64,000 bases of DNA from positions 62,001-126,000 of the forward strand of contig JAOZHV010000049.1 of assembly GCA_026014725.1 (NCBI GenBank), written 5' to 3'. This stretch comes from Candidatus Bathyarchaeota archaeon (GTDB lineage Archaea > Thermoproteota > Bathyarchaeia > Bathyarchaeales > Bathycorpusculaceae). Both the position numbers and the translations under genes were made by a program. The number at the start of each line of letters is the position of its first letter. The stretch's first letter is position 1. The notes under the pieces are model-generated. The model did no database searches. It had not been told where the DNA came from and saw only the letters and a list, made by a program, of their open reading frames with translations. Below, in pieces: positions 26,888 to 35,445 of the stretch.

Positions 26888-27394
26888 CTACCGAGACCGT
26901 CGTGTCGCTCTAGCTGCTAAGTAGATGAAGAATCTGGCTATCAAGGATGCTCCTACAAGTATTATTAGTGCTGACCAGAATTGGAACCAACCGTTAAGTG
27001 TGCCAGTCAGCAGGAAAATGTTCGCCACAAGGGCTCCGCCAAGCCAGAACACCAAGTTGCCCACAGTTTCAGAAATGCGCCCAAGTGGTGACCGAAACGT
27101 TAACCTGAGCGCTAAGATGACAATTTGTAGTATGCCGATGGCTAAGAAAAAATTCATCACAGCCGTGAATACAGTGATGTGTTGGGCTGGATGGGCTGGC
27201 GCAGGCAAAGATAGGGTGCTTGAGCCTCCAAGTGGAAAGTGTTGAAAGGTTATGTCTGAAAAGAAATCAAATGTACCATCGATTATGTTAGGTGTTGATA
27301 CGATTACAAAGCCTAATATTATGAAGAATCCGCCTACTGCTAGGGCAGTGATTAAGCCTTCGTAGATATGTCTGTTTCTGGGTGTTTGACTCAT
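26888..27394 (-). CDS. Four-helix membrane protein, unknown
   Basis: A 168-residue protein with four hydrophobic stretches (about 13-36, 73-95, 108-126 and 137-160) and a short extracytoplasmic loop rich in Pro, Ser and His after the first. The C-terminus is basic (ARATRRSR). No family recognised. It is monocistronic, with an AT-rich region shared with the divergent gene at 27536. Confidence 0.6.
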   Translation of the reverse strand: MSQTPRNRHIYEGLITALAVGGFFIILGFVIVSTPNIIDGTFDFFSDITFQHFPLGGSSTLSLPAPAHPAQHITVFTAVMNFFLAIGILQIVILALRLTFRSPLGRISETVGNLVFWLGGALVANIFLLTGTLNGWFQFWSALIILVGASLIARFFIYLAARATRRSR

Positions 27395-27498
27395 AACTGT
27401 TCAATCCACCTGCATAATCTCTTATGTGAGGGTTAGAATTTAACAATTTGTATCGCCTCAGCTTTGGCAGTCATTTTTCTTACATTCGCTTAGAAACA

Positions 27499-27508
27499 TT
27501 TATTTAAA
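27499..27508 (+). promoter_or_regulatory. TATA box for the gene at 27536
   Basis: TTTATTTAAA is about 30 bp upstream of ATG 27536, which predicts an almost leaderless mRNA and argues against the upstream TTG at 27512. Confidence 0.5.
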
Positions 27509-27535
27509 AAATTGCTCTCATCCGACGGGATTAAG

Positions 27536-27910
27536 ATGCGATTGAAAGCTCTAGAAGAGAAATACCTCCTGCAAATGGATGTTGAACACGCTTCAAAACT
27601 AATCGAGAGAGCACTAAACGAAGTAGGCTTAAAAGATGTAACTGTAAAAAAGTTTGTGCCGCCACGATACTTGCTTATGCAGTACAGCCCAAGCTGGGTA
27701 GGCAAAGCATTAGAAATCGAATTCATGTTCCAGAAAGTCGAAGGCGGCACTGAATTGTCAATCAAGTGGCCCTACACAAGAGAAATGCTCAGAAAAGGCG
27801 AAAGCCCCGAGTGCTTCTATGATGAGCAAAAGCAAGCCGCTCAGAGAATAGAGCGTTTAATTGAAGAGTTCAAAAAGAAAATCGGGGCAATCGACATTAG
27901 TAGCCAATAA
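27536..27910 (+). CDS. Conserved hypothetical protein, possible START-like fold
   Basis: A 124-residue soluble protein starting MRLKALEEKYLLQMDVEHAS. An N-terminal amphipathic helix region is followed by short strands (YLLMQYSPSW, LEIEFMFQKVEGGTELSIKW) and a long charged C-terminal helix (QKQAAQRIERLIEEFKKKI). That order resembles SRPBCC/START-type proteins, but I cannot assign a family. It is flanked by a divergent membrane-protein gene and the convergent rdgB gene. Confidence 0.6.
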   Translation: MRLKALEEKYLLQMDVEHASKLIERALNEVGLKDVTVKKFVPPRYLLMQYSPSWVGKALEIEFMFQKVEGGTELSIKWPYTREMLRKGESPECFYDEQKQAAQRIERLIEEFKKKIGAIDISSQ

Positions 27911-27922
27911 ACAATCCGTCAA

Positions 27923-28534
27923 TTACTGCTTCCGTTTATACCATTCAGCGAATTTTCTAATTGCATTTGCCCTGTGCGAGTAGCCATTCTTCTCTTCGAT
28001 GGTCATCTCTGCAAAAGTTTTCTTGCTTCCCTCTGGTTGAAAGATGGGGTCAAAACCGAACCCTGACTTCCCCTGCTTTCTGCGCTCAACTGTGGTTATC
28101 TCGCCCTTGGACTCGCCACAAAAACATTCAGGTTCACAAGAAGTCTCTTCATCACAGTACGCTATGACCGACTGAAAAACCGCTCGCCTATCCGTTGCGC
28201 CTTCCATCAACTTTAGTATTCCGCTATTGTGGATTGTCTTGTAAGCGTAAGCAGCGTAAGGACCTGGAAAACCGCTCAATGCATCAATGAATAAGCCAGC
28301 GTCTTCTACAAAAATCGGCAAGCGGCTCCGCTGGTAAGCGTTTTTTGCGCTTGCTTTGGCTATGTCCTTTAGGTTTTCACTTTGGATTTCATCGCCCTTT
28401 AACCTTAGCATGCCTACAGCAATACCGTGCTGGCTCAGGATACTGCATGCTTCATTGAACTTGTTGATGTTGCCTGTGGCGAAAAAAACAACTCTGCCCT
28501 TGAGGCTGAAGTCATTGTTTGCGTTCTTCGACAT
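27923..28534 (-). CDS. rdgB: XTP/dITP pyrophosphatase (RdgB/HAM1)
   Basis: House-cleaning nucleotidase that hydrolyses dITP, ITP and XTP to monophosphates. FFATGNINKFNEA near the N-terminus, VEDAGLFIDALSGFPGPYAAY and GKSGFGFDPIFQPEG are the three family motifs. The region EETSCEPECFCGES is a cysteine-rich local insertion in the usual surface loop. Its start overlaps bud32 by 23 bp, giving a kae1-bud32-rdgB run, an arrangement also seen in other archaea. Confidence 0.92.
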   Translation of the reverse strand: MSKNANNDFSLKGRVVFFATGNINKFNEACSILSQHGIAVGMLRLKGDEIQSENLKDIAKASAKNAYQRSRLPIFVEDAGLFIDALSGFPGPYAAYAYKTIHNSGILKLMEGATDRRAVFQSVIAYCDEETSCEPECFCGESKGEITTVERRKQGKSGFGFDPIFQPEGSKKTFAEMTIEEKNGYSHRANAIRKFAEWYKRKQ

Positions 28535-29180
28535 AGCGCCCCCGCCTCTCTATTTCCCTGATTTTCTCATAAACCTTTTCCGCCATTTCAACACCTAAAA
28601 CCGACGTGTAACCGCACAGAACGCTTTGAAGGCATTCTTCCCAGAACTTGTAATGTGTACTCTGCAGGGCACGCTTCATCAAATGCAAATCTACACCACG
28701 CGCTTCTATCTCGGTGTTTTTTTCTCCTAAGCCGAAGTCAACAAAGAACACTCTGCCGTTGCAGCTCAAAATCATGTTTGACGTGGTAAGGTCGCCATGA
28801 ATCAAGCCATGCTGATGCAGTCGCGCGATGGATTCGCCGATTTTAACGCAAACGTCATGGCGCTGGGCTTTAGCTGCCTTATTCAAAAGTTGCTTAACTT
28901 GCTCGCCCTCAATAAACTCCATAACAATCGTGCTCTCAGGCACATTCACCATGTAGATGAGGGGCGTGGCCACTCCTGCGGTTTTGGCTTCATGCATCAA
29001 CTGTGGCTCATGTATTGTGCGGTAACCACGAATCTGCTTATCAAGCTCGTCTGGACGGTACCGTTTAGGTATGCGCACTTTGATGACAGCTTTTCTGCCA
29101 TGCCAATCGACGACATAGAGGCTGGCTTCTGCACCTTTCTTTAGAAGTTTTGTTTGGTTTATTTTGTCTATTGTATCCAT
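28512..29180 (-). CDS. bud32: KEOPS kinase Bud32
   Basis: Small atypical protein kinase/ATPase of KEOPS. LLKKGAEASLYVV is the glycine-poor nucleotide loop, VIKVRIPKRYR carries the ATP-binding lysine, HGDLTTSNMIL is the catalytic loop and VDFGLGEKNTEIEARGVDL the DFG-type loop. It is a separate gene, not fused to kae1, but overlaps it by 13 bp. Acts with Kae1 and Pcc1 in tRNA t6A synthesis. Confidence 0.95.
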   Translation of the reverse strand: MDTIDKINQTKLLKKGAEASLYVVDWHGRKAVIKVRIPKRYRPDELDKQIRGYRTIHEPQLMHEAKTAGVATPLIYMVNVPESTIVMEFIEGEQVKQLLNKAAKAQRHDVCVKIGESIARLHQHGLIHGDLTTSNMILSCNGRVFFVDFGLGEKNTEIEARGVDLHLMKRALQSTHYKFWEECLQSVLCGYTSVLGVEMAEKVYEKIREIERRGRYVEERKQ

Positions 29181-30196
29181 GGCACATCCACCTTGTCAAC
29201 CCGCCACCGCAACTTCACGTAACTCTCATCGATTGGCAACACTAACCCATGCTTAAACGCCAACGTACCAGTCCAAGCAATCATGGCACCGTTATCGGTT
29301 GCAAACTCGAGCGGAACCACGCTGAAACGCGCATCATGCTCTTCCGCGATGACTGCAAGCATTGATTGCAACCGCTTGTTCGCCGCGACTCCGCCAGTTA
29401 GCAAGACTTCTTTCTTTTCGGTGTGTGCCAGCGCACGCTCCGTAACCTCGGTAACCATGGAGAAAGCGTGCTCTTGGAGACTATAACACAAATCCTCCAG
29501 TTTGCAATTGCCCCTCTGTAGCAAAGCAGTTGCCGCTGTCAACAGACCGCTAAGCGACAGGTCCATACCCTTCACAACGTAAGGCATGTTTACCAACCTT
29601 CTGCCCTTCGCCGCCAGTTTTTCCACGGCAGCACCAAGAGGCAAACCCCGCCTGTGCCTAAGCCCCGCCTCACGCGCAAAAACGTCAAGACAGTTGCCAA
29701 GCGCAATGTCAAGCGTTTCGCCGAACACGCGGTAACGTCCCGACTCGAAAGCAGTGACCATAGTGTTGCCTCCTGAAACATATAGCGTCACTGGGTCTGT
29801 CGCGCCTGTTTTTAGTTTTCCGATTTCAATGTGAGCTACGGAATGGTTAACTCCCACAAGCGGAATCTCAAGGTACGAAGCCAAGGCTCGGGCAACAGTG
29901 GCTCCTGTGCGTAAACATGGTCCTAAGCCTGGACCTTGCGAAAAAGCGATAACTGAAAGTTCTTTTGGTTTTATGCCAGCGGTTTTTAGGGCTTGGTTTA
30001 AAACTTTGTCTGCTACTTCGGCGTGGTGTCGTGCGGCTTCTCTTGGGTGTATGCCGCCTTCGGTTGGTATGTAGCCGTCTGACTGATTAGCTAAGATTTC
30101 GCCGCCAAAGGTGGCTATGCCTACTCCGAAGTCGTCGGCTGATGATTCGATTCCCAAGCAGTAAGAGCCCGATTCGCGTTTCCTAATGTTCTTCAT
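29168..30196 (-). CDS. kae1: KEOPS catalytic subunit Kae1
   Basis: tRNA N6-adenosine threonylcarbamoyltransferase of the ASKHA fold. LGIESSADDFGVGIA near residue 14, SVAHIEIG (the metal-binding His motif, normally HxxxH, appears as NHSVAHIEIG), VSGGNTMVTAF and LTGGVAANKRL are all present. The length of 342 residues is typical. It heads kae1-bud32-rdgB on the minus strand and is divergent from the TFE-beta gene. Confidence 0.95.
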   Translation of the reverse strand: MKNIRKRESGSYCLGIESSADDFGVGIATFGGEILANQSDGYIPTEGGIHPREAARHHAEVADKVLNQALKTAGIKPKELSVIAFSQGPGLGPCLRTGATVARALASYLEIPLVGVNHSVAHIEIGKLKTGATDPVTLYVSGGNTMVTAFESGRYRVFGETLDIALGNCLDVFAREAGLRHRRGLPLGAAVEKLAAKGRRLVNMPYVVKGMDLSLSGLLTAATALLQRGNCKLEDLCYSLQEHAFSMVTEVTERALAHTEKKEVLLTGGVAANKRLQSMLAVIAEEHDARFSVVPLEFATDNGAMIAWTGTLAFKHGLVLPIDESYVKLRWRVDKVDVPWIQ

Positions 30197-30245
30197 GCTG
30201 TTCCACAGTTATTCGGGGGATACATATTTTTATGTGAATCCAACG

Positions 30246-30254
30246 CTTATATTA
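30246..30254 (+). promoter_or_regulatory. TATA box of the TFE-beta-ftsJ operon
   Basis: CTTATATTA lies about 30 bp upstream of ATG 30281, predicting a leaderless or near-leaderless transcript. Confidence 0.45.
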
Positions 30255-30280
30255 CTGTATTATTTGGAATTGACCTAGAT

Positions 30281-30712
30281 ATGCCAAAGCGTAATGACCT
30301 TGAACAGAAAGCACTCCACTACATCGTTAACACGGGGTTTCAGGGTGTGCTTCAATCAGATTTATGGCGGGAACTTGGCGCAAGTAGCCGTGAAGGCTCC
30401 CGCGTCTCGATTAAACTCGAAGAGAAGGGGTTAATTAGACGAGAAAAAGAGCTCCAAGAAGGAAGATGGACATATAGGCTCTACCCAAAGAGGTTGCCAG
30501 CCTCCATTGAAACCATTGTGGATTGCCCCTGCTTGCTGTGCCCTGACAACCCGCGATGTGACCCTACTACTGCGATTTCTCCGAAGAGTTGTCAAAGATT
30601 AACCGATTGGATACTTAACTTAGGCAAGGAGGCGCCAGATAGCCCGCAAGGTCCAAGCGAACCCAGCATGCCAGAGGATGATTCGGATGCCGAAAGCTTG
30701 GATCAAAGATAG
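30281..30712 (+). CDS. tfeB: TFE-beta, archaeal RPC34/hRPC39 homologue
   Basis: Basal transcription factor subunit that pairs with TFE-alpha and helps open the promoter. An N-terminal winged helix (about residues 7-68; GVLQSDLWRELGASSREGSR) is followed by a cysteine cluster at C82, C84, C87, C93 and C104. The end block AISPKSCQRLTDWI closely resembles the EISPSNC...T-W segment of human RPC39, which binds a [4Fe-4S] cluster. A Pro/Asp/Glu-rich tail follows. Present in many TACK archaea and missing from many euryarchaea, so it is also a lineage clue. Confidence 0.82.
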   Translation: MPKRNDLEQKALHYIVNTGFQGVLQSDLWRELGASSREGSRVSIKLEEKGLIRREKELQEGRWTYRLYPKRLPASIETIVDCPCLLCPDNPRCDPTTAISPKSCQRLTDWILNLGKEAPDSPQGPSEPSMPEDDSDAESLDQR

Positions 30713-31319
30713 AAAACGCGAGTACTACTACCGGAAAGCTAAAGAAGAAAACTATCGCTCTCGGGCTACATACAAACTGGTTCAAGCTAACCAGAAATAC
30801 GGCTTCATCAGACTACGCGACATAGTTGTTGATTTAGGCGCTGCTCCAGGCGGCTGGATTCAAGCAGCCCGAAAAATGACAGGCAAATATGGCTTTGTTT
30901 TAGGCGTAGACTTGAAACCCATTGACCCTTTCACCCAAGAATACATTCGCACCATTGTTGCTGACTTAACCGAGCCTGACGTTGCAGAGCAAATCCTATC
31001 TTTTCTGCCCCGCAAAGCTGACGTGGTAATTTCTGACGCGGCACCAAACATCACAGGCGTCTGGGAAGTTGACCACGCAAGACAAATTGACCTAGCAACC
31101 AAAGCCATGGAAATCGCCCAACGCATAATGCGGCCAGGCGGCAACTTTTTTGTCAAAGTTTTCGAGGGCGACTTGCTAAATGACTTCATCCAATCAGTAA
31201 AGGCTAATTTTGAGGTTGTTAAGATTGTGAAGCCTCAAGCAAGTCGAGCGAAAAGTTCTGAAATGTACCTTTTAGCAATGGGCTTGAAATCGCCTAGCGC
31301 CGACGAAACAGAAAGCTAA
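30687..31319 (+). CDS. rlmE: FtsJ/RrmJ 2'-O-ribose methyltransferase
   Basis: SAM-dependent rRNA 2'-O-methyltransferase of about 210 residues. VVDLGAAPGGWIQAA is the SAM motif. The K-D-K-E catalytic tetrad is visible as K in RATYKLVQ, D in VISDAAPN, K in FVKVFEG and E in SSEMYLL. ATG 30687 is preferred over 30678. The start lies inside the 3' end of the TFE-beta gene (26-bp overlap in another frame), so the two are translationally linked. Confidence 0.92.
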   Translation: MPKAWIKDRKREYYYRKAKEENYRSRATYKLVQANQKYGFIRLRDIVVDLGAAPGGWIQAARKMTGKYGFVLGVDLKPIDPFTQEYIRTIVADLTEPDVAEQILSFLPRKADVVISDAAPNITGVWEVDHARQIDLATKAMEIAQRIMRPGGNFFVKVFEGDLLNDFIQSVKANFEVVKIVKPQASRAKSSEMYLLAMGLKSPSADETES

Positions 31320-31360
31320 TGTTCCGCTCCGCAGTTCACTGTTTGTGAGGCGAAAAGGAA

Positions 31361-32056
31361 CTGAGAATTATCTCTGCTGATTCAGGCGCTGCAATACTAG
31401 ACAGTCAGTTTAAGCCAGTTTATCTTGTGGCTTCGGTTTCTGTGCTGGTTGAACCGCCATACAGGGAACCCTCATGCCGATTGGCCGACCCAATTTTTAA
31501 GGAAGTTGATACGGGGTTCGAAGCGATTGTGCATGAGGCGGAGTTATGTCTTAGCTTGCTTGGCAACGTGAAAGCTGACGTGGTACACTTAGATATGTCG
31601 TTGGGCGGTGTTTCGATTGAAGATTTATCGCCTGTGGAGCTTTCGTATCTGCGTGCCTCAAGAACGGGAAGGCAAAATATCCTTAAAATTCTTCCAAGGC
31701 TACGAAAGGTTGCTGGTGAAATAAAACGGCTCCACGGCATTGACATGCTAGCTATTGGTAAAGAGAGCGTTCCTGTGAGGGTTGCTGAGTTAACTGCTGG
31801 TGCGGAGGCGGTTTTGTTTGCCTGCAAAAAGGCGGTTGATGATGGCGCGGAGGTTTTGCTTGGTTTACCGCGCATGTGCCAGCCAAGAGTTCTCGATGAC
31901 CGTGTTTACATGCATTCTTTGATTGCGGCTGAGCATGACCTTAGGGGATTCAGCATTGATGCACAACAAGTTTTAAGAAAGGTTAAATTGTCAGAAACGT
32001 TAAACCCTAATGCGCGCGGTTTCCGCGCTGTAAAAATAGTGCCAAAACAAACTTAA
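31361..32056 (+). CDS. DUF4152-like protein (PF2046 type), probable CTG start
   Basis: About 231 residues. The segment SVSVLVEPPYREP and the preceding RIISADSGAAILD resemble archaeal DUF4152 proteins, for which an RNase H-like nuclease fold has been reported (PF2046). Homology begins before the first NTG start in the frame (GTG 31427). The frame opens after a stop at 31346 and the only plausible earlier start is CTG 31361, giving (M)RIISADSG; GAGG at 31346-31349 and AAAGGA at 31354-31359 precede it. It follows ftsJ by 41 bp. Confidence 0.68.
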   Translation: MRIISADSGAAILDSQFKPVYLVASVSVLVEPPYREPSCRLADPIFKEVDTGFEAIVHEAELCLSLLGNVKADVVHLDMSLGGVSIEDLSPVELSYLRASRTGRQNILKILPRLRKVAGEIKRLHGIDMLAIGKESVPVRVAELTAGAEAVLFACKKAVDDGAEVLLGLPRMCQPRVLDDRVYMHSLIAAEHDLRGFSIDAQQVLRKVKLSETLNPNARGFRAVKIVPKQT

Positions 32057-32068
32057 GGTTGACTTTGA

Positions 32069-32653
32069 ATGAACTATCCGCAGTTCTGGAAGGAAGCTTC
32101 GCTTAGACGCAAAAGAATCTACTCTGTAATCTTTGTGTTAATCCTATCCATAATAGCAACTTTGGTGGGCATGTTAGTTCCTCTTAGCCCGCAAGAAGCG
32201 CAATTAATAGTTGACCAACTAAACCGAACAGTAACTGAAAATACTGCTCAAGGCACATTAATCCCGGCTATTTTCATAAACAACTTTTCACTGTGCCTGC
32301 TCATGTTCATTCCTCTCATTGGATTAGCAATAGGCCTGTTTATACTATTTAGCACAGGCATGGCGTTTAGGGCTATATTTGACGCACAAGCCGCTAGTGG
32401 GCTTTCAGGGGCAACTACACAGATAGAAGCATCGACAGCGATTCTAGCTTTAGCGCTGATAGGAGTAGTATTCCTGCTTGAGTACGTTTCCTACTCAATC
32501 GGCATGACAGAAAGCATATGGCTGTTCCGCCGACTATTACAGAATCGATGGAAGGGTGAACTCAAGTACCTTGCCATCTTCATTGGAATTGTTGCGTTGC
32601 TGCTGATAGTGGGAGCTATCGTGGAAACGTACACTTTATCGCTTGGGCTTTAA
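32069..32653 (+). CDS. SpoIIM-like integral membrane protein
   Basis: A 194-residue protein with about five hydrophobic helices. The segment AIFINNFSLCLLMFIPLIGL followed by GMAFRA, and LLEYVSYSIGMTESI later, resemble the NN...G and HxxxE-type positions of the SpoIIM/DUF95 family, although the histidine is replaced by tyrosine-containing EYVSY. Function in archaea is unknown. It begins 12 bp after the DUF4152-like gene and is convergent with nadC. Confidence 0.65.
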   Translation: MNYPQFWKEASLRRKRIYSVIFVLILSIIATLVGMLVPLSPQEAQLIVDQLNRTVTENTAQGTLIPAIFINNFSLCLLMFIPLIGLAIGLFILFSTGMAFRAIFDAQAASGLSGATTQIEASTAILALALIGVVFLLEYVSYSIGMTESIWLFRRLLQNRWKGELKYLAIFIGIVALLLIVGAIVETYTLSLGL

Positions 32654-32663
32654 CAACCATTTT

Positions 32664-33515
32664 TTAATTTTTTAGTATTTCCAAGCTTATGTCTAAGGCT
32701 TTAACACTGTGAGTTAACTCGCCCATACTTATGACATCAATCTGTGCTTTGGCATAATCTAACAGGTTCTCGCTTGTGATTCCGCCGCTGACCTCAAGCA
32801 ACACGTTGCCAAACCCAGCTTTTCTCAACATTTCCACTGCACTCTTTGCCTTTGCTGGAGAGAAATTGTCCAGCATAACAATGTCTGCCCCCGCTTTTGC
32901 GGCTTTGAGGGCATCCTCAACTGTTGTTACTTCAACTTCGATTTTTTTGGTGAACGATGCTTCAGCTTTAGCTTTTTTTACTGCTTCTTCAGCGTTGCCG
33001 ATGATTGCTAAATGGTTATCTTTTATGAGAATCATGTCGTCGAGATGGAGCCTGTGCGGGTCTCCGCCTCCAACCACTACTGCTTTTTTGTCAAAATAAA
33101 GTAGCCCAGGCGCTGATTTGCGTGTGGCTGCAATTTTAGCTTTAGCGTTTGCTTTCTGCAGTTTTTCTGCAAGCTGCCGGGTTTTGGTTGCGATGCCACT
33201 CATACGTGACAAAAGGTTAAGCAGTGTTCTTTCAACTGAGAGAATTGTTTGGGCGTCTCCTGAAAGTTCCATTAGAGCTTGCTTATTTTTGATTTTGTCG
33301 CCATCAGCAACTTTGGCTTTCACTTTGAGCCCTACGTATTCGGCTAAAATCGTTGCTTCTTCTATACCAGCGGCTATGCCTTCCTCTTTAGCTATCACGT
33401 CTGCTTTTACGGTTAAATTCTTAGGAACAAGCGCTGCTGTGCTGTCGCCTTGTCCAATGTCTTCAGCTAGGATTTGCTTGAGCTTCTCCTCTATAATCCT
33501 GCGGGGAATAAACAT
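32664..33515 (-). CDS. nadC: Quinolinate phosphoribosyltransferase
   Basis: Converts quinolinate and PRPP to nicotinate mononucleotide in de novo NAD synthesis. EDIGQGDSTAALV, ARMSG-type LLSRMSGIATKTR, ATRKSAPGLLYFDKKAVVVGG and HRLHLDDMILIKDNHL are family hallmarks, and the C-terminal LEVSGGIT completes the barrel. Length 283 is standard. NadM, the next enzyme in NAD synthesis, is encoded 4 kb to the right. Confidence 0.94.
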   Translation of the reverse strand: MFIPRRIIEEKLKQILAEDIGQGDSTAALVPKNLTVKADVIAKEEGIAAGIEEATILAEYVGLKVKAKVADGDKIKNKQALMELSGDAQTILSVERTLLNLLSRMSGIATKTRQLAEKLQKANAKAKIAATRKSAPGLLYFDKKAVVVGGGDPHRLHLDDMILIKDNHLAIIGNAEEAVKKAKAEASFTKKIEVEVTTVEDALKAAKAGADIVMLDNFSPAKAKSAVEMLRKAGFGNVLLEVSGGITSENLLDYAKAQIDVISMGELTHSVKALDISLEILKN

Positions 33516-33608
33516 ACTGTGTATTTGTGGCGGTTACTGCTTAAAATTCTTGCTTTTTTAGGTTTAAAAGCGATAGTTAAAAATGAATCAGCCATTACAG
33601 TTTACATT

Positions 33609-34748
33609 ATGAGACTGCTACTCAGCTGTTCCGAACTCGGTTTAGGACACGTTTCAAGAATCATACCTTTGGGGAAACGGCTTGAGAAGCATGGTCACGA
33701 ATTGTTCTTTTTTTCAGGCGGCAAAGCCTACGAACTTTTGAGCAAAGAGTTTAAGCAAGTTTACAAATGCACGCCAATCTCTTGGTACGAAAACGGACAC
33801 GGCATAATTACTTCTGCCTCTTTAATCAACCTCCTGTTTCCACTGCCGCTTTTTAATTTGGAAAAAAACACGCTTGAAATAAAGAGTTCTAACGCTATGG
33901 AAACCATCCACCGCTACTACGACCTTAGAAAAAACATACTCAAAATCGCACCCGACATCCTGATATCGGACGGAGACGTAAACGCGCTTCGCCTTGCAGG
34001 ACGATGGAAAATCCCAGCGGTCTACATTGAAAACATGATTAGACCAAGCTATGGCTTCTCATCATTCCTCAGTCCAGGCGAACGCTTCATCGAACGCTAC
34101 TACAAAACCTGCAAAAAAATAGTCATCCCCGACAATCCGCCGCCCTACACGGTTTCAGAATACAGCATCGGCGACATAGCCAACATGGGCTTAGCTGACC
34201 GAACCGAATACGTTGGAAGCTTCATAGACACAACACCAGTAAAAGGTGCACAAGAACACATTTTTGCACCAATCAGCGGGCCAATTGGAACCCGCTCTAA
34301 ACTGCTCAAAACGTTGCTACCGGTGCTTGAGAAGCAAAAAAGCAAATGCATCATAAGTTTGGGTACACCGGGCAAGAAGGCTTTAGCTAAAATCCGCATT
34401 CATGAACTTTACACTTGGCTCTCGGCTGAGGAGCGCAGGCAAGCTATGATGAATGCTAAATTTGTGATTTTCAGCGGTGGCCATGCGACATGTTTCGAAA
34501 CCATAAAGTATGCTAAGCCAAGCATCTGTATCCCGACTCAGCCAGAGCAGTTAGGGAACGCGGCTAAACTGGAAAAGATGAAGTGCGCAATAGTTGCAAA
34601 AGGCAGGAATCAGTTGCAAGAAGCCGTAGAGAAGATGGAGTCTGAACTGGGTATTTACACAAGAAACGTTGAGGCGCTCTCGGAGTTTTCAGGTAAATTC
34701 AACGGCTTAGACAGGACAGTAGCTATTGTAGAAACTCTGCTGGATTAA
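33609..34748 (+). CDS. MurG/GT28-like glycosyltransferase
   Basis: GT-B fold protein of 379 residues. MRLLLSCSELGLGHVSR at the start is the glycine-rich acceptor loop of MurG/GT1-like enzymes. IFSGGHATCFETIKYAKPSI and PTQPEQLGNAAKLE form the donor-binding region of the C-terminal domain. ATG 33609 is chosen; the longer frame from 33474 would overlap the nadC promoter. It probably glycosylates a lipid or surface precursor. It overlaps the convergent AMMECR1 gene by 4 bp. Confidence 0.8.
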   Translation: MRLLLSCSELGLGHVSRIIPLGKRLEKHGHELFFFSGGKAYELLSKEFKQVYKCTPISWYENGHGIITSASLINLLFPLPLFNLEKNTLEIKSSNAMETIHRYYDLRKNILKIAPDILISDGDVNALRLAGRWKIPAVYIENMIRPSYGFSSFLSPGERFIERYYKTCKKIVIPDNPPPYTVSEYSIGDIANMGLADRTEYVGSFIDTTPVKGAQEHIFAPISGPIGTRSKLLKTLLPVLEKQKSKCIISLGTPGKKALAKIRIHELYTWLSAEERRQAMMNAKFVIFSGGHATCFETIKYAKPSICIPTQPEQLGNAAKLEKMKCAIVAKGRNQLQEAVEKMESELGIYTRNVEALSEFSGKFNGLDRTVAIVETLLD

Positions 34749-35374
34749 TGCTGTTCTGCAAGGTTTAGGCGTTTCACTTCGCCGTTGGGTGCTTGTTCCT
34801 CAAAAATTATGGCTCTAAACTTGTAGACTTTCGCATCCTTAGTCAGCCAGCTGTCAGGCGGTAGACCTGCTTTCATGCAGCACTGGCACAAAAATTCTTC
34901 TTCACACCAGCCCCACTCAACAGGCACCTGCGGCAAGAGCAATCCTTTGTTGTAGCCTCGTTCAATGATTAAGCCGTCTTCGCCGACCTTGATTTTGCTC
35001 ATGTATTCTTTGGGATTGTTTGCTTCGACGAGTTCTGGCGGTGTTAAGACGCTGACTTCAAAAACAACCTTGTCCAGTTCACTTAGCGCCAAGGGGTAGA
35101 ACCGTGGGTCCTGTGTTGCCGCGTTTATGGCTGAATCAATAACTGCCTCCGCAAGCGGGTTGGTTGGGTAGGGGTAGCCGATGCAGCCGCGAAGTTCTTT
35201 GCTGTTTTTGTTGATGCTGTTTATGGTTACGAAGACGCCGCAGTGTTGGAAGAGTTTTTTTGGTGTGCCTTTTGGGGGTTTGATGGTTTTGTCGTTTTCT
35301 AAGTATTCTTTGACGGCGTTTCTGGCAAGTTGGATTAGGAGTTTTCCTTCTTGGGGGGTTAGTTCAAAGCTCAT
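34745..35374 (-). CDS. AMMECR1-domain protein
   Basis: A 209-residue AMMECR1 family protein. The near-invariant LRGCIGYPYP motif is at about residues 61-70, with ATQDPRFYPL and VEWGWCEEEFLCQCC later. The family is conserved in archaea and eukaryotes; its biochemical function is not established. A cysteine-rich patch (WCEEEFLCQCC) is notable in this copy. Convergent with the glycosyltransferase gene. Confidence 0.92.
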   Translation of the reverse strand: MSFELTPQEGKLLIQLARNAVKEYLENDKTIKPPKGTPKKLFQHCGVFVTINSINKNSKELRGCIGYPYPTNPLAEAVIDSAINAATQDPRFYPLALSELDKVVFEVSVLTPPELVEANNPKEYMSKIKVGEDGLIIERGYNKGLLLPQVPVEWGWCEEEFLCQCCMKAGLPPDSWLTKDAKVYKFRAIIFEEQAPNGEVKRLNLAEQH

Positions 35375-35445
35375 AATGCTACCTTCTACTGGCAGATGTC
35401 TAGCCGATTGCTTGTTTTGATAGAAAAGTAATTGGGAAGAGCGGG

